DNA of 64,000 bases. Origin: Alphaproteobacteria bacterium (GTDB lineage Bacteria; Pseudomonadota; Alphaproteobacteria; Rhodobacterales; Rhodobacteraceae). The stretch's first letter is position 1; every line of letters starts with the position of its first letter. A program made the translations under genes and the position numbers. The notes beneath the pieces were generated by a model. That model had not been told where the DNA came from and made no database searches. It saw only the letters and a list, made by a program, of their open reading frames with translations. This document shows, one piece after another, positions 1 to 8,855 of this stretch. The stretch spans positions 62,001 through 126,000 of the forward strand of contig JAUHVK010000003.1 of NCBI GenBank assembly GCA_030425145.1, written 5' to 3'.

Positions 1-536
1 GAATTGCGCGCCCAGATGGTCTGGTAGTCTTCCTTGTCCTTCTCGTCCGCAGGCCGCTTGGCAGCAATGTACGGCGGCAAGGGCATCGCTCCAGCCTCGG
101 CCAACGCCGTGTCGAAATCATCGCCAGTAAGGTTGAACCGCAAAAGCGCCTGCCGATCGCTGCGCCCTTCGAGGGTGGCCGACAGGTCGGACGAGAATTC
201 CACCGCTTCGCCGTCACGCAATTTCTTGAGCGGCTTTACCAGTGCCGACCATGTGCCATCCGCCTGAGGCTCCAGCAAGGTCACTTCGATCTTGGCTTCG
301 GTCAGCCCGGTGTCGCCCATCCGCCGACGCACCCCAAAAAGCCGTGCCGGAATCACCTTGGTGTCGTTCAGCACCAGCCGGTCCGTAGGCCGCAGGATGT
401 CCGGCAACTCGTTCACGATCCGGTCGGCGATGCCCCCCGCCTCGGCGTGCAGAAGCCGCGCTGACGAACGCGGCGAGGCGGGCCGCGTCGCGATCAGCTC
501 TTCAGGCAGGTGGAAATCGAAATCGCTCAGTTTCAT
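1..536 (-). CDS. queA: S-adenosylmethionine:tRNA ribosyltransferase-isomerase (5' part, runs off the window)
   Basis: QueA transfers and isomerises the ribosyl group of S-adenosylmethionine onto 7-aminomethyl-7-deazaguanine in tRNA, the penultimate step of queuosine synthesis. About 178 N-terminal codons are visible. The start [19 protein letters not shown] and the following [16 protein letters not shown] stretch are hallmark QueA sequence. The ATG is at 536-534. The C-terminal half lies beyond base 1, so completeness cannot be judged. It is transcribed out of the window, and the 198 bp upstream (537-734) should hold its promoter. Identification is by family motif recognition and is very secure. 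Confidence 0.95.
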   Translation of the reverse strand, partial: MKLSDFDFHLPEELIATRPASPRSSARLLHAEAGGIADRIVNELPDILRPTDRLVLNDTKVIPARLFGVRRRMGDTGLTEAKIEVTLLEPQADGTWSALVKPLKKLRDGEAVEFSSDLSATLEGRSDRQALLRFNLTGDDFDTALAEAGAMPLPPYIAAKRPADEKDKEDYQTIWARN

Positions 537-615
537 GGGGTCGGTCCGGTGATCCAGTGTCGGCGCAGCCGATAGCGCACTTGGGCGCGCTGCGAAAGCA
601 GGGAGCGCGCAATTC

Positions 616-637
616 GCTGAGTGCATGCTGAGTGCAT
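616..637. repeat. Perfect 11-bp tandem duplication upstream of queA
   Basis: GCTGAGTGCAT occurs twice with no spacer (616-626 and 627-637), about 80 bp upstream of the queA start codon. It may be a replication-slippage duplication or a repeated regulator half-site. Nothing else was recognised between 537 and 734. Confidence 0.6.
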
Positions 638-734
638 CAAGCGATAAGCTGGAATGGGCGTCCAGCAGGTTGACGCGTATGGCCGGACTGAGCCCACAGT
701 TACTAATGCTGCAAGGTGTTCGAAGGTCAGCCAA

Positions 735-1310
735 CTATTGGTTTTTGTCCTTGGCCCGCAGGCGGCTCATTGTGACAGGTGTGACCCCCAAAAAGGAAGC
801 GATCAGACTATGGGGAAACGTATCTTCATAGCCTGGAAATTCTCGGCGAAACCAAGCAAGCCGTTCAGCCCCGCTAAGTGCGGCGAGGCACCACTCTCGA
901 TCCACTTTCCGGCTCAAAGCCTCCCTCAGAATACCGTTGGCCCAATTTCGGACAGGTTCAGACGAAATCATCAGTTCTGAAAGCAGGTCACTGTCCATCC
1001 TGACAAGTGAGGCATCGGTCGTTGCCACAATAGATACGAGCGACTCTCCATCCCGTGTTCTCGCGATATTAGGTGTGATAACGCAGGGGCCCACATAAAA
1101 CCCGACGCAGATCTCTTTGCCGTCCTTGCCGCAAATACAACTCGCCAGGCGTCCTTCCAAGACAATGTACTCGTCTGCTTCGGGGTGTCCCTGTCGGCTC
1201 ACCTGTTCCTCCTTGCTCAGGTGCAATGGTTTCCAGTGAGCCACAAAACCCTCCACGCAACCCACATCTGACAGGTCATGCGATTTCGTCAAAAACGTCC
1301 TCAGATTCAT
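735..1310 (-). CDS. Crp/Fnr-family transcriptional regulator
   Basis: A predicted cytoplasmic DNA-binding regulator of 192 codons including the stop. Roughly residues 20-120 look like a cyclic-nucleotide-binding beta-roll (EEQVSRQGHPEADEYIVLEG) and the C-terminus is a winged helix ending in SLIASFLGVTPVTMSRLRAK. The recognition helix keeps the Ser-Arg of FNR (ETxSR) but has Val where FNR has Glu. There is no N-terminal four-Cys cluster, so it is not an Fe-S FNR. I chose the ATG at 1310-1308 because the upstream in-frame codons overlap the divergent promoter and do not resemble the family. It is divergent from the membrane protein at 1389, with a 78-bp gap holding a palindrome that may be its operator. 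The effector is unknown. Confidence 0.85.
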   Translation of the reverse strand: MNLRTFLTKSHDLSDVGCVEGFVAHWKPLHLSKEEQVSRQGHPEADEYIVLEGRLASCICGKDGKEICVGFYVGPCVITPNIARTRDGESLVSIVATTDASLVRMDSDLLSELMISSEPVRNWANGILREALSRKVDREWCLAALSGAERLAWFRREFPGYEDTFPHSLIASFLGVTPVTMSRLRAKDKNQ

Positions 1311-1321
1311 TTTGGCGAGCC

Positions 1322-1335
1322 TTATCAAATGATAA
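1322..1335. promoter_or_regulatory. Candidate Crp/Fnr-type operator (hyphenated palindrome)
   Basis: TTATCAAATGATAA is a perfect inverted repeat (TTATCA/TGATAA around AA). It can also be read as TTATC-N4-GATAA, the same 5-4-5 geometry as an FNR box (TTGAT-N4-ATCAA). It sits in the 78-bp gap between the divergent regulator (start 1310) and membrane protein (start 1389), where autoregulation would be expected. Binding is inferred from geometry only. Confidence 0.5.
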
Positions 1336-1388
1336 TGCGGATGATTGCGTCGATGGGCATGTGTGGCACAGGTCAAGGAGATCACAAA

Positions 1389-1937
1389 ATGATGTTCAGA
1401 AATCTGTCAAAGCACTTTGGAAAGATCGCGATTGGTGCAGCATTGCTTGCAGCGTCGGTTTATGTCGCGATGATCAGCGTCACTCTCGCACATCTCGAAT
1501 TCATTTCGGGACAGACGCCCTTCGACATGCGACCCTTCGGCTACAAACCCGCAGATGCCGCGGAGCTTCTCGGCGGATTGGGCATAGATGGGCGCAAATA
1601 CTACCTCACTCGCCAGATACCTCTGGATACTCTCTATCCGGCCTTGCTGGCGCTGACATTGAGCAGCACAATTTGCTGGTTTGGGCGACGCATGCCAAAC
1701 AGTGGCCTTGTGCGCCTTGGCGTTACCCTCGCGGTCGGTAGCGCGCTGTTCGACTATGTTGAAAACCTTGGGATCATGGCGATGATTTGGAGTTGGCCAG
1801 ATGTTTCGGGTCCGTTGGTCTATGCCGCCAGCTTTGCGACAATCGCCAAATCCGTCATTACTACCCTGGCAGTGATGCTGATGATTGCCACAGCGTTTGT
1901 CTGGGCGCGGCTGCCCAAAGTGGCTTACCGCATCTAG
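1389..1937 (+). CDS. Small integral membrane protein, function unknown
   Basis: A 182-residue protein with about four hydrophobic segments: near residues 13-33, 78-97, 105-128 and 137-165. A loop after the first segment contains FGYKPADAAELLGGLG and GRKYYLTRQIPLDTLYP, a pattern seen in uncharacterised four-helix bacterial membrane proteins. The ATG at 1389 is preceded by AAGGAG (1375-1380) at a good distance; longer in-frame starts lack a ribosome site and overlap the operator region. It is divergent from the Crp/Fnr regulator, which probably controls it. I do not recognise a function. Confidence 0.7.
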   Translation: MMFRNLSKHFGKIAIGAALLAASVYVAMISVTLAHLEFISGQTPFDMRPFGYKPADAAELLGGLGIDGRKYYLTRQIPLDTLYPALLALTLSSTICWFGRRMPNSGLVRLGVTLAVGSALFDYVENLGIMAMIWSWPDVSGPLVYAASFATIAKSVITTLAVMLMIATAFVWARLPKVAYRI

Positions 1938-2009
1938 AGGAGAAATGACCGCTAGTCCCGCGTTCCCGACTTTGGAACGATGCGAGATATAGAGCAGCAC
2001 ATACCCCCC

Positions 2010-5000
2010 TTACTCCCCCACCTCCGGCGCGGGTCGGCGGAAAATCTCGCGGAACATCCCCGGCGTCAGCGCCGACAGCGGGTTCACACTGACATTCGGC
2101 TGGCTTGCCGGGCCTGTCAGTTTGAAGTTGAACCCGATAAGCCCCTCCCCTTTGCGGGTAAAGATGCTGCCGATCCCGTTCAGAAAAAAGATCGGCGACA
2201 GCACGCCCTGAAAATCGAGCGTACCCGCGCCAAGATTGTAAGTTCCGTCCATCGAGATCCCCATCGACGGTCCGGTCGCACTCGACCGCGTCAGGACAAG
2301 CTGGTCAGGGGTCAATCGGAACCGGGCCTCGACCTCACTGAACAGAATGCCCGGCCCCTCCAACTGGTCTAAAAGGCCCACAATGCTGATCGCATCCAGA
2401 AGCGACGCGATCCCGGGTGCCTCACGCAGCCGCGTGTTCACCACATCAAGCGCGCCGTCATAGCTGCCCGGCTGCCCCGCAACGGGGGCAAGCGCCAGTG
2501 TCATGTCTCCCCCGGCCACGGTCTTGAGGATGCCCGCCTCGCGGATCACCTTACCAGCATCGTCGGACCGGATACGGAACGCTGTCGCCCCGCCCTGCGG
2601 CAAGGCCTCTCCGGTGATCGGTGCCGCACCGTTCACATTGGCGGTAAAACTGCCGGTCAGACCCCCACCCGATTGCAGATCGCCCCGAAAATCGGTCAGC
2701 CGGATATTGTTCGAGATCTGCAACTGGTCGAGCGACAGTGTCAGCGGCACGGCCCCGCCTCCAGTCGCACCATTGCTGCCCCGGCCAAACGGCGCATTGC
2801 GCAGATCGACACTGCCACCGCTGATCCGCACCGCCGGGGGCACTCCGGCCCCACGCCCGGTCAGGACAACTGGCGCATCCAGCCAGCCGCCAGCCCGCAC
2901 ACGCTCAAGATCGATACTGCCCAGAGAGCCATCCTTGTTCAGCGATATGCTGCCACGCGCCTCTAGTCCCGCCCCCTCCAGCACCAGCCGGTCGACACGC
3001 GCCGGTTTGTCCAGCACCCCAACCACTTCCAAAGTGCCAGCGGTGCCGCGCGGCAGGGTCCAACCGATGGCGGGAACAGACAACCCGATCCCGGAAAGCC
3101 GCGAGGTCAGCCTGAATTCAGGCGGCACCCCTCGGCGCAGATCGACGCGCAGATCGGCGGGGCCCGAGCCGCTCACCATGCCATCGGGCAAGGACACACC
3201 AAAGGACCGCGCAGCCTCTTGCGAGAGGGTCACAATCCCGTCCACCGTACTGCCAGTCTGCGGCTGGCCGGGTTCGGGAATGGGCAGGGTCCAGGATCCG
3301 TCAAAGGGAACGCCCGACAATTCGGCCTGACCAGACACCTGCAACCGCTCATTGGTCACCGAGACATCCAGCGCCCGCGCCGTCAATTCGCGGTTGGGAA
3401 CGATCTGTTCGCTCGCCACCGCCGTCGCGCGCCCATTGAGATCAAGCACCATGTCCGGCAGCCGCACCCCGCGCCGCAGCGGCAGGGCGAGTGTACCGTC
3501 GAACCGCACTTGCCCGGACAGAAGATCCACAGGGCGGCGCGCCTTTTTCATGATCTCCATCGGAGGGCTGTCGAGATAGGACAAAAGCGCCTCGATCTGA
3601 CCCGATCCGGCAAGGCTGATCTGCCCGTCCGCCGGGCGTTGCCGCGTGTTGGGGATTACAAAGCTGCTGCCATCCAACGTGATGGCGCCCCCTTGCGGTG
3701 GCGTGATCCGGCCCTTGGTCATCCGCACCGCAAAGCGGGTGCCGTTCAAGGTCAGCGTACCCGCGCCCTGCGTGATCACAGGAAGCGTACGGGCATAGCG
3801 CACCTGCGCCTGATCGAAAGCCGCGTTCAGGTAAACCACCGGGCGCGGCCCCTCCTGCGAACGCAGGGCAAACTGCCCGCTCTGAATGACACCGCCTTGG
3901 ATGTTGTCCACCACCCATTTCCGCGCCCGCGGCGCCAAAGCCACCGGCCAGAGATGCAACAGCGCGTCCGGGGTCAGTTCACCGACACTGCCGTCCAGCG
4001 CATAATCCCACGCATCCTCCAAGGCGCGCAGCTTGCCCCTCAGGCGCAGCGGCACCTGATCGTCGTCGATCCAGACCCGACCCAGATCAACTTCGAACGG
4101 ATCAAGCCGCAACCGGAAATCCGCCTCGGCCCGGTCAAGCGACAACGGGACGTCAAAGAGTGTATCCGGCGCTGCCTCGATCCGGCTGAACCGCACCTGC
4201 CCCAGCATCTGCGAAGGGATACCGTCACGCAGGTCGGTCAGCATCGCCCGCCCTTCGGCCACGGCTCGCACAAGATCGCTGTCCACTGACAATTCGGAAA
4301 AGGTGATCTGCGACTGGTCGGGATTGTAGGTAAAATAGCTGCGCGCCGAATTGAACGGGATCGGCGGCGTATCCGGCGTGGGCTGCAAAACCCCCGCGTC
4401 GATCTGCAAGGTGGCGTTGAGCGGACCCAGTGACCCGTCCTCGCGCATCGCGGCGCGCAGTGAACCTGAGATCGGGGCCCGCAGCGCGCCCAGCCACGCC
4501 AGCGCCGGGCCTTGGGTGGCGATGTCCTGCGAGGGCATGTCGTCCAGCGACACCCCAAAGGCTACATCCGTGTCGCCGATGGTCGACGAGGCATCCAACT
4601 GCAACCGCGTCGCCGTCGCCCCGCCCCCCAGCAGCGCGAAATCGCCCGAGAGGCGCAAGATGTCGTTCTGCCGTTCCAGCCGAAGCCGCCCGCCATCCAC
4701 CGTCCACCCGCGCCGCGCGCGGGCATCTTCGAACCTTAACGTCAGCGCATCGGCCTCAACCGATTGCAGGCGCGACAGCCGGTCATCCATCAAGAGCGCA
4801 TCGACCCGGCGGACAAGTGTCGGCACATCGGGCGCGCTGCCATCCGTAGCAAAGGCATCCCCCAGCGCCAGCCCCAACTGGCCCGCCCGGTTGCGGGTGA
4901 GCGTGACAAACGCACCGCTGACACTCAGATCACGCAACACCACCCGCCGCCGGATCAGATCGTGCAGCGCCAGACTGATCTCGATATCCGACAGCACCGC

Positions 5001-5303
5001 GACGGGCGTCCCGGCTGCGGTCTGCACATCCACGTCAAGCAGAATGACGCGCGTCCGCCCGTCCCGTTCCAGCCGCAATTGCACATCGCCGAAGAGTACC
5101 TCAAAGCCGGGCAAGGCCGCCGCGAGGCGTTCTTCCACCGTGTCGCGCACCCAATCCGGGGCCGAGAGGCTCCGCCCTACCACCGAAAAGCCGGTGCCCA
5201 AGAGCACCAGCAGCAGCGCCAGCACGACACGCACACCCCAGCGCCCCCGCCGCCTGCGGCGCGGAACGGGGGTCGGAGAAGAAGACTGGTCCTGCTCGGT
5301 CAC
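2010..5303 (-). CDS. Large AsmA-like (DUF3971/YhdP-type) envelope protein
   Basis: A 1097-residue protein with an Arg-rich cytoplasmic N-terminus (PRRRRRGRWGVRV), one transmembrane segment near residues 25-45 and a very long periplasmic beta-rich region. This architecture belongs to AsmA/YhdP-like proteins, which are proposed to bridge the periplasm and move phospholipids towards the outer membrane. The last 150 residues (SIVGLLDQLEGPGILFSEVE, then DFQGVLSPIFFLNGIG) match the conserved AsmA-like C-terminal region. The start is a GTG at 5303-5301 without an obvious ribosome site, so the exact start is uncertain. It is divergent from bcp (82 bp). The family call is secure; the substrate is unknown. 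Confidence 0.88.
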   Translation of the reverse strand: MTEQDQSSSPTPVPRRRRRGRWGVRVVLALLLVLLGTGFSVVGRSLSAPDWVRDTVEERLAAALPGFEVLFGDVQLRLERDGRTRVILLDVDVQTAAGTPVAVLSDIEISLALHDLIRRRVVLRDLSVSGAFVTLTRNRAGQLGLALGDAFATDGSAPDVPTLVRRVDALLMDDRLSRLQSVEADALTLRFEDARARRGWTVDGGRLRLERQNDILRLSGDFALLGGGATATRLQLDASSTIGDTDVAFGVSLDDMPSQDIATQGPALAWLGALRAPISGSLRAAMREDGSLGPLNATLQIDAGVLQPTPDTPPIPFNSARSYFTYNPDQSQITFSELSVDSDLVRAVAEGRAMLTDLRDGIPSQMLGQVRFSRIEAAPDTLFDVPLSLDRAEADFRLRLDPFEVDLGRVWIDDDQVPLRLRGKLRALEDAWDYALDGSVGELTPDALLHLWPVALAPRARKWVVDNIQGGVIQSGQFALRSQEGPRPVVYLNAAFDQAQVRYARTLPVITQGAGTLTLNGTRFAVRMTKGRITPPQGGAITLDGSSFVIPNTRQRPADGQISLAGSGQIEALLSYLDSPPMEIMKKARRPVDLLSGQVRFDGTLALPLRRGVRLPDMVLDLNGRATAVASEQIVPNRELTARALDVSVTNERLQVSGQAELSGVPFDGSWTLPIPEPGQPQTGSTVDGIVTLSQEAARSFGVSLPDGMVSGSGPADLRVDLRRGVPPEFRLTSRLSGIGLSVPAIGWTLPRGTAGTLEVVGVLDKPARVDRLVLEGAGLEARGSISLNKDGSLGSIDLERVRAGGWLDAPVVLTGRGAGVPPAVRISGGSVDLRNAPFGRGSNGATGGGAVPLTLSLDQLQISNNIRLTDFRGDLQSGGGLTGSFTANVNGAAPITGEALPQGGATAFRIRSDDAGKVIREAGILKTVAGGDMTLALAPVAGQPGSYDGALDVVNTRLREAPGIASLLDAISIVGLLDQLEGPGILFSEVEARFRLTPDQLVLTRSSATGPSMGISMDGTYNLGAGTLDFQGVLSPIFFLNGIGSIFTRKGEGLIGFNFKLTGPASQPNVSVNPLSALTPGMFREIFRRPAPEVGE

Positions 5304-5385
5304 TGGAAGCCGCGCCCTTTTGCGTTATTCTCTGCCCAGCCGGGGACACCCCCGAACGGTTTTCATCTTCTTAAAGGATAGCGCC

Positions 5386-5853
5386 ATGAGCGATACACTG
5401 GAATTGGCTCCGGACTTCACCCTACCCGTCCAAGGCGGCGACAACAGCGAAGTTTCGCTGAAAGCCCTGCACGGCACTCCTTTCGTGCTGTTCTTCTACC
5501 CGCGTAACGACACATCGGGTTGCACCAAGGAAAACGAAGCCTTCACAGCTTTGGGCAGCGAATTCGCCCAGATCGGCGTCAAGGTGTTCGGCATCTCCAA
5601 GGACAGCCTCGAAAGCCATGCAAAGTTCATGGCCAAGAAAAAGCTGACCGTGCCGCTGATTTCCGACGAACACGGCACCGCGTCCGAGGATTTTGGCGTG
5701 TGGAAGGAAAAATCCATGTACGGCAAGAAGTTCATGGGGATCGAACGATCGACTTTCCTGATCGACGCCGAGGGCCGGATCGCCCGGGAATGGCGCAAGG
5801 TCAAAGTGCCCGGCCATGCCGAAGAGGTGCTCGAGGCGGCAAAGGAGCTTTGA
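5386..5853 (+). CDS. bcp: Thioredoxin-dependent peroxiredoxin, Bcp/PrxQ type
   Basis: A 155-residue thiol peroxidase that reduces H2O2 and organic hydroperoxides. The fold is AhpC/TSA-like, with APDFTLP near residue 8 and the peroxidatic Cys in NDTSGCTKEN near residue 46. The resolving Cys found five residues later in E. coli Bcp is absent (Asn there), so this looks like a one-Cys variant that needs an external thiol. GIERSTFLID and EWRKVKVPGH are typical C-terminal motifs. The ATG at 5386 follows AAAGGA (5374-5379). The same frame stays open far upstream through the antisense of the AsmA gene, but only this part is Bcp-like. Hairpins follow immediately. Confidence 0.95.
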   Translation: MSDTLELAPDFTLPVQGGDNSEVSLKALHGTPFVLFFYPRNDTSGCTKENEAFTALGSEFAQIGVKVFGISKDSLESHAKFMAKKKLTVPLISDEHGTASEDFGVWKEKSMYGKKFMGIERSTFLIDAEGRIAREWRKVKVPGHAEEVLEAAKEL

Positions 5854-5865
5854 GCGTCCTAGTCT

Positions 5866-5930
5866 CGGATCGGGCTTTGCCCGATCCGACCGGGGCGCGC
5901 CTGCGGCGCGCATGAGGGCTCTGCCCTCAT
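5866..5930 (+). terminator. Three stacked hairpins after bcp
   Basis: Three perfect hairpins follow the bcp stop: 5866-5888 (9-bp stem, 5-nt loop), 5895-5911 (6-bp, GC only) and 5912-5930 (7-bp). No T-run follows, so this may be an RNA 3'-end stabiliser rather than a classical terminator. A closely similar arrangement follows ilvC at 52826, and in both places a 26-bp dispersed motif comes next. Confidence 0.6.
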
Positions 5931-5939
5931 ACTCCCGAG

Positions 5940-5965
5940 GTATTTTCAAAACAGAGAAGCACAGG
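5940..5965 (+). repeat. Dispersed 26-bp intergenic motif, copy 1
   Basis: A GTATTTTC...AGAAGCACAGG block directly after the bcp hairpins. It is related to blocks of equal length at 48166-48191 and 52888-52913. The conserved parts are GTATTTT at the left and AGAAGC near the right end. Confidence 0.55.
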
Positions 5966-6007
5966 TCATCGCCTTGATCTTCAACGCCGAGCGCGCAATG
6001 AGGGGCC

Positions 6008-6817
6008 ATGATGACTTTATGTGATATGGCGGTGGATGTGCTGACCACCGCAGACGGGCGCGAGAAGACTGCAAAGTCTCGCGACTATGCCGCACAGTGG
6101 TTTGCTGCGCGTGACGCCGGGGCGCCGATTGAGATCGGTCAAGCCACACCTCCGCTGCGTCCGTCACGGCCCGTTGCGCCGGAACTGCTCGACCCGCGCG
6201 ACGTGCCGAAGCGCAAGCCCGGCAGCCCGCAGGGGCGCATCGCGCTTCTTCATGCGGTGGCGCATATCGAGTTGAACGCGGTCGACCTGCACTGGGACAT
6301 CATCCCGCGCTTTGCCCATATCCGGATGCCGATGGGGTTCTATGATGACTGGGTCAAGGCGGCGGATGAGGAATCCAAGCATTTCAACCTGATGTGCGAT
6401 TGCCTCGAAGAGATGGGCAGCTTTTACGGCGCGCTGCCCGCCCATGCCGGCATGTGGCGCGCCGCCGAGGACACGGTGGACGATTTCATGGGCCGGCTGG
6501 CAGTGGTGCCAATGGTGCTTGAAGCACGGGGCCTGGATGTGACCCCCGGCATGATCGAGATCTTTCGCAAGGCCGATGCCACCAGCGCCGTGGCCGCGCT
6601 CGAGACCATCTATGGCGAGGAAGTCGGCCATGTCGCCTATGGCTCAAAATGGTTTCACTTCCTCTGTGGGCGGCATGAGGAAGACCCCAAGGATGCGTTT
6701 CACACGCTGGTCCGGCGTTATTTCAAAGGCGCGCTGAAGCCGCCTTTCAATGAAGAAAAACGCGCCGAAGCCGGGCTTCCGCCGGATTTCTACTGGCCTT
6801 TGACCGAAACGCTCTGA
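6008..6817 (+). CDS. DUF455 family ferritin-like protein
   Basis: A 269-residue protein of the DUF455 family, with a four-helix ferritin-like fold related to MiaE-type di-iron proteins. The probable metal-ligand motifs are HAVAHIELNAVDLHWD (about residues 81-96), ADEESKHF (about 119-126) and GEEVGHV (about 202-208), an EXXH-type spacing. The biochemical role is not established. Either of two adjacent ATGs (6008 or 6011) could be the start; GAGGGG just upstream is better spaced for the second. It stands alone, between the bcp hairpins and the M23 peptidase gene. Confidence 0.82.
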   Translation: MMTLCDMAVDVLTTADGREKTAKSRDYAAQWFAARDAGAPIEIGQATPPLRPSRPVAPELLDPRDVPKRKPGSPQGRIALLHAVAHIELNAVDLHWDIIPRFAHIRMPMGFYDDWVKAADEESKHFNLMCDCLEEMGSFYGALPAHAGMWRAAEDTVDDFMGRLAVVPMVLEARGLDVTPGMIEIFRKADATSAVAALETIYGEEVGHVAYGSKWFHFLCGRHEEDPKDAFHTLVRRYFKGALKPPFNEEKRAEAGLPPDFYWPLTETL

Positions 6818-7029
6818 CCAGCGGCGCCCTGTTGCGCTTGAGCATCAGTTCATAAACTCCCACGAGATCGGCGAAATCTTGCCAATTCGGCGGCGGATTG
6901 CGCGAGGCCAGACCGGATTGGTCCAAAAACGTTGCCAATTCATGAATCGGTCTTTAGAGCCGTAACAGATACGCGCCCGGAGTTGGGGCTCAAGAGGCGC
7001 GACCCAGGGACGGGAAGAGGAACATACAG

Positions 7030-8343
7030 GTGCGCACACGTCTTGCGATCAAACTGCATGCCACACTCGAACGCTTTTTTCCGGAACGCCGTCTGTTTCT
7101 TCGCTCTGACACAGACACACGTTTCATCCGACTGAAATCCAGCACACAGGCGCTCGCCTTTGGCGGCGCCTCTCTTGTTTTGGCCTGGAGCATTGTTGCC
7201 ACCGCCATCCTGCTGATGGACTCGATCGGTTCAGGCAACTTCCGTGAGCAGGCGCGGCGCGATCTGGAAACCTATCAGCTTCGTCTGAACATCCTGTCGG
7301 AAGAGCGCAACGCCCGCGCCTCCGAGGCAATCGCGGCTCAGGAACGGTTCAACACGGCGCTTGAACAGGTCTCGGTCATGCAGACCAAGCTGCTTGATGC
7401 CGAAACCCGCCGGGTCGAGCTGGAAGCCGGTCTTGAAGCGGTGCAGCTGAAGCTGCGCGATGCGATCCGCGCCCGCGAAGATGTGCGCACCGAACTTGTG
7501 GCCCTGCGGGATCAGATTTCTTCGGGCGGAACCGCCCTCGCCTCTGGCGGCGAGATTGACAATACCACGCTGGATTTCCTGTCCGCTGCCTTGGCCCGCA
7601 CCGCCGAAGAGCGCGATCAGGTTGTCGCTGACGCGCAGGATGCCCTGATCCGCGCCGACGAAATGGCGACCGAAATCAAGCTGATGGAAGAAAAGAACGA
7701 CACGATCTTCCGCCAGCTCGAAGAAGCGATGACCGTGTCCGTCAAACCGCTCGACAAGATGTTCGAAGCGGCGGGCATGAACCCCGACACCATCCTCAAC
7801 CAGGTGCGCCGTGGCTATTCCGGTCAAGGTGGCCCGCTGATGCCGCTGAGCTTCTCGACCCGTGGCGAAGACCCCTCTGAGGACGTGCTGCGCGCCAACC
7901 GCATCCTGAACCAGATGGACCGGCTGAACCTGTATCGGATCGCTGCCGAAAAAGCGCCCTTCGCCATGCCCATCAAGGATTCGTTCCGCTTTACCAGCGG
8001 ATTCGGCTATCGCTGGGGGCGCCTGCATGCGGGCACCGATTTTGCCGGCGCACATGGCACGGCGATCTACGCCACCGCAGACGGTGTTGTGACCTTTGCG
8101 GGCTGGCAGTCAGGATATGGTAGGCTCGTCAAAATCCAGCATGAGTTCGGCATCGAGACCCGGTACGCGCATAACTCGAAACTCTACGTGAAGAAGGGTC
8201 AAAGGGTCTCGCGCGGAGATAGAATTGCTGCTATGGGGAACACTGGACGTTCCACCGGCACCCATCTGCATTACGAAGTCCGTGTCGGCGGCAAACCTGT
8301 CAACCCCATGATCTACATCAAGGCTGCAAACGATGTTTTCTAA
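7030..8343 (+). CDS. M23-family peptidoglycan endopeptidase, membrane-anchored with coiled coil
   Basis: A 437-residue LytM/M23 zinc metallopeptidase for peptidoglycan cross-links or an amidase activator. It has a transmembrane segment near residues 40-62, a long charged coiled coil (about 70-240) and a C-terminal M23 domain (about 310-435). The zinc site is complete: HAGTD near 334-338 and HLH near 411-413. The GTG start at 7030 is preceded by AAGAGG at 9 nt. The stop overlaps the bactofilin start by 11 bp, so the two are translationally coupled. Bactofilin scaffolds often localise M23 peptidases, which points to cell-shape control (family knowledge). Confidence 0.93.
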   Translation: MRTRLAIKLHATLERFFPERRLFLRSDTDTRFIRLKSSTQALAFGGASLVLAWSIVATAILLMDSIGSGNFREQARRDLETYQLRLNILSEERNARASEAIAAQERFNTALEQVSVMQTKLLDAETRRVELEAGLEAVQLKLRDAIRAREDVRTELVALRDQISSGGTALASGGEIDNTTLDFLSAALARTAEERDQVVADAQDALIRADEMATEIKLMEEKNDTIFRQLEEAMTVSVKPLDKMFEAAGMNPDTILNQVRRGYSGQGGPLMPLSFSTRGEDPSEDVLRANRILNQMDRLNLYRIAAEKAPFAMPIKDSFRFTSGFGYRWGRLHAGTDFAGAHGTAIYATADGVVTFAGWQSGYGRLVKIQHEFGIETRYAHNSKLYVKKGQRVSRGDRIAAMGNTGRSTGTHLHYEVRVGGKPVNPMIYIKAANDVF

Positions 8344-8830
8344 AAGCAAAATCAATGAGCCCGGCCCCAAGGCTGACGAGGCGAGCGCACCGAAACCCGC
8401 CATGCCGGACACGTCGCGCACGTCGACCGAATTCAAGGCGTCTGCCCCCAAGGCCAAGCCGGCGGCGTCGATCCTGTCGAGCGACCTGCACATCACCGGC
8501 AATCTCAAGACAACCGGTGACATCAATGTCGAAGGTACCGTCGAAGGTGACATCCGCGCGCATCTGCTGACCGTTGGCGAAAGCGCCACGATCAAGGGTG
8601 AAGTGGTGGCGGACGATGTGGTCGTGAACGGTCGCGTTGTGGGCCGTGTACGCGGTCTCAAGGTGCGCCTGACCGCGACGGCACGCGTCGAGGGTGACAT
8701 CATCCACAAGACCATCGCCATCGAATCCGGTGCGCATTTCGAAGGCTCGGTGCAGCGTCAGGACGATCCGCTCAACGGTGGCAAGAAGCCCGTTTCCGCT
8801 GCGCCTGCCGCAGCCGCGTCGAACGGCTAA
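8333..8830 (+). CDS. Bactofilin (polymer-forming cytoskeletal protein)
   Basis: A 165-residue bactofilin (DUF583). A disordered Pro/Lys/Ala-rich N-terminus (about 1-45) leads into a right-handed beta-helix core (about 46-145) with the repeated GDINVEGTVEGDI and GEVVADDVVVNGRVVGRV pattern, then an Ala-rich tail. Bactofilins form nucleotide-independent membrane-associated filaments that position cell-wall enzymes. The ATG at 8333 lies inside the 3' end of the M23 peptidase gene, giving a two-gene operon closed by a terminator at 8856. Confidence 0.95.
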   Translation: MFSKSKINEPGPKADEASAPKPAMPDTSRTSTEFKASAPKAKPAASILSSDLHITGNLKTTGDINVEGTVEGDIRAHLLTVGESATIKGEVVADDVVVNGRVVGRVRGLKVRLTATARVEGDIIHKTIAIESGAHFEGSVQRQDDPLNGGKKPVSAAPAAAASNG

Positions 8831-8855
8831 GTTCCGACAGGATCACATGGATCAG

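Noticed and set aside
735-1310. Oxygen-sensing FNR protein
   Set aside because: No N-terminal Cys cluster; its Cys residues (near CICG) do not follow the FNR Fe-S pattern.
4351-5385. A 345-codon N-terminal extension in frame with bcp
   Set aside because: It is antisense to the AsmA-like gene and Ser/Arg-rich. Bcp similarity and a ribosome site begin at 5386.
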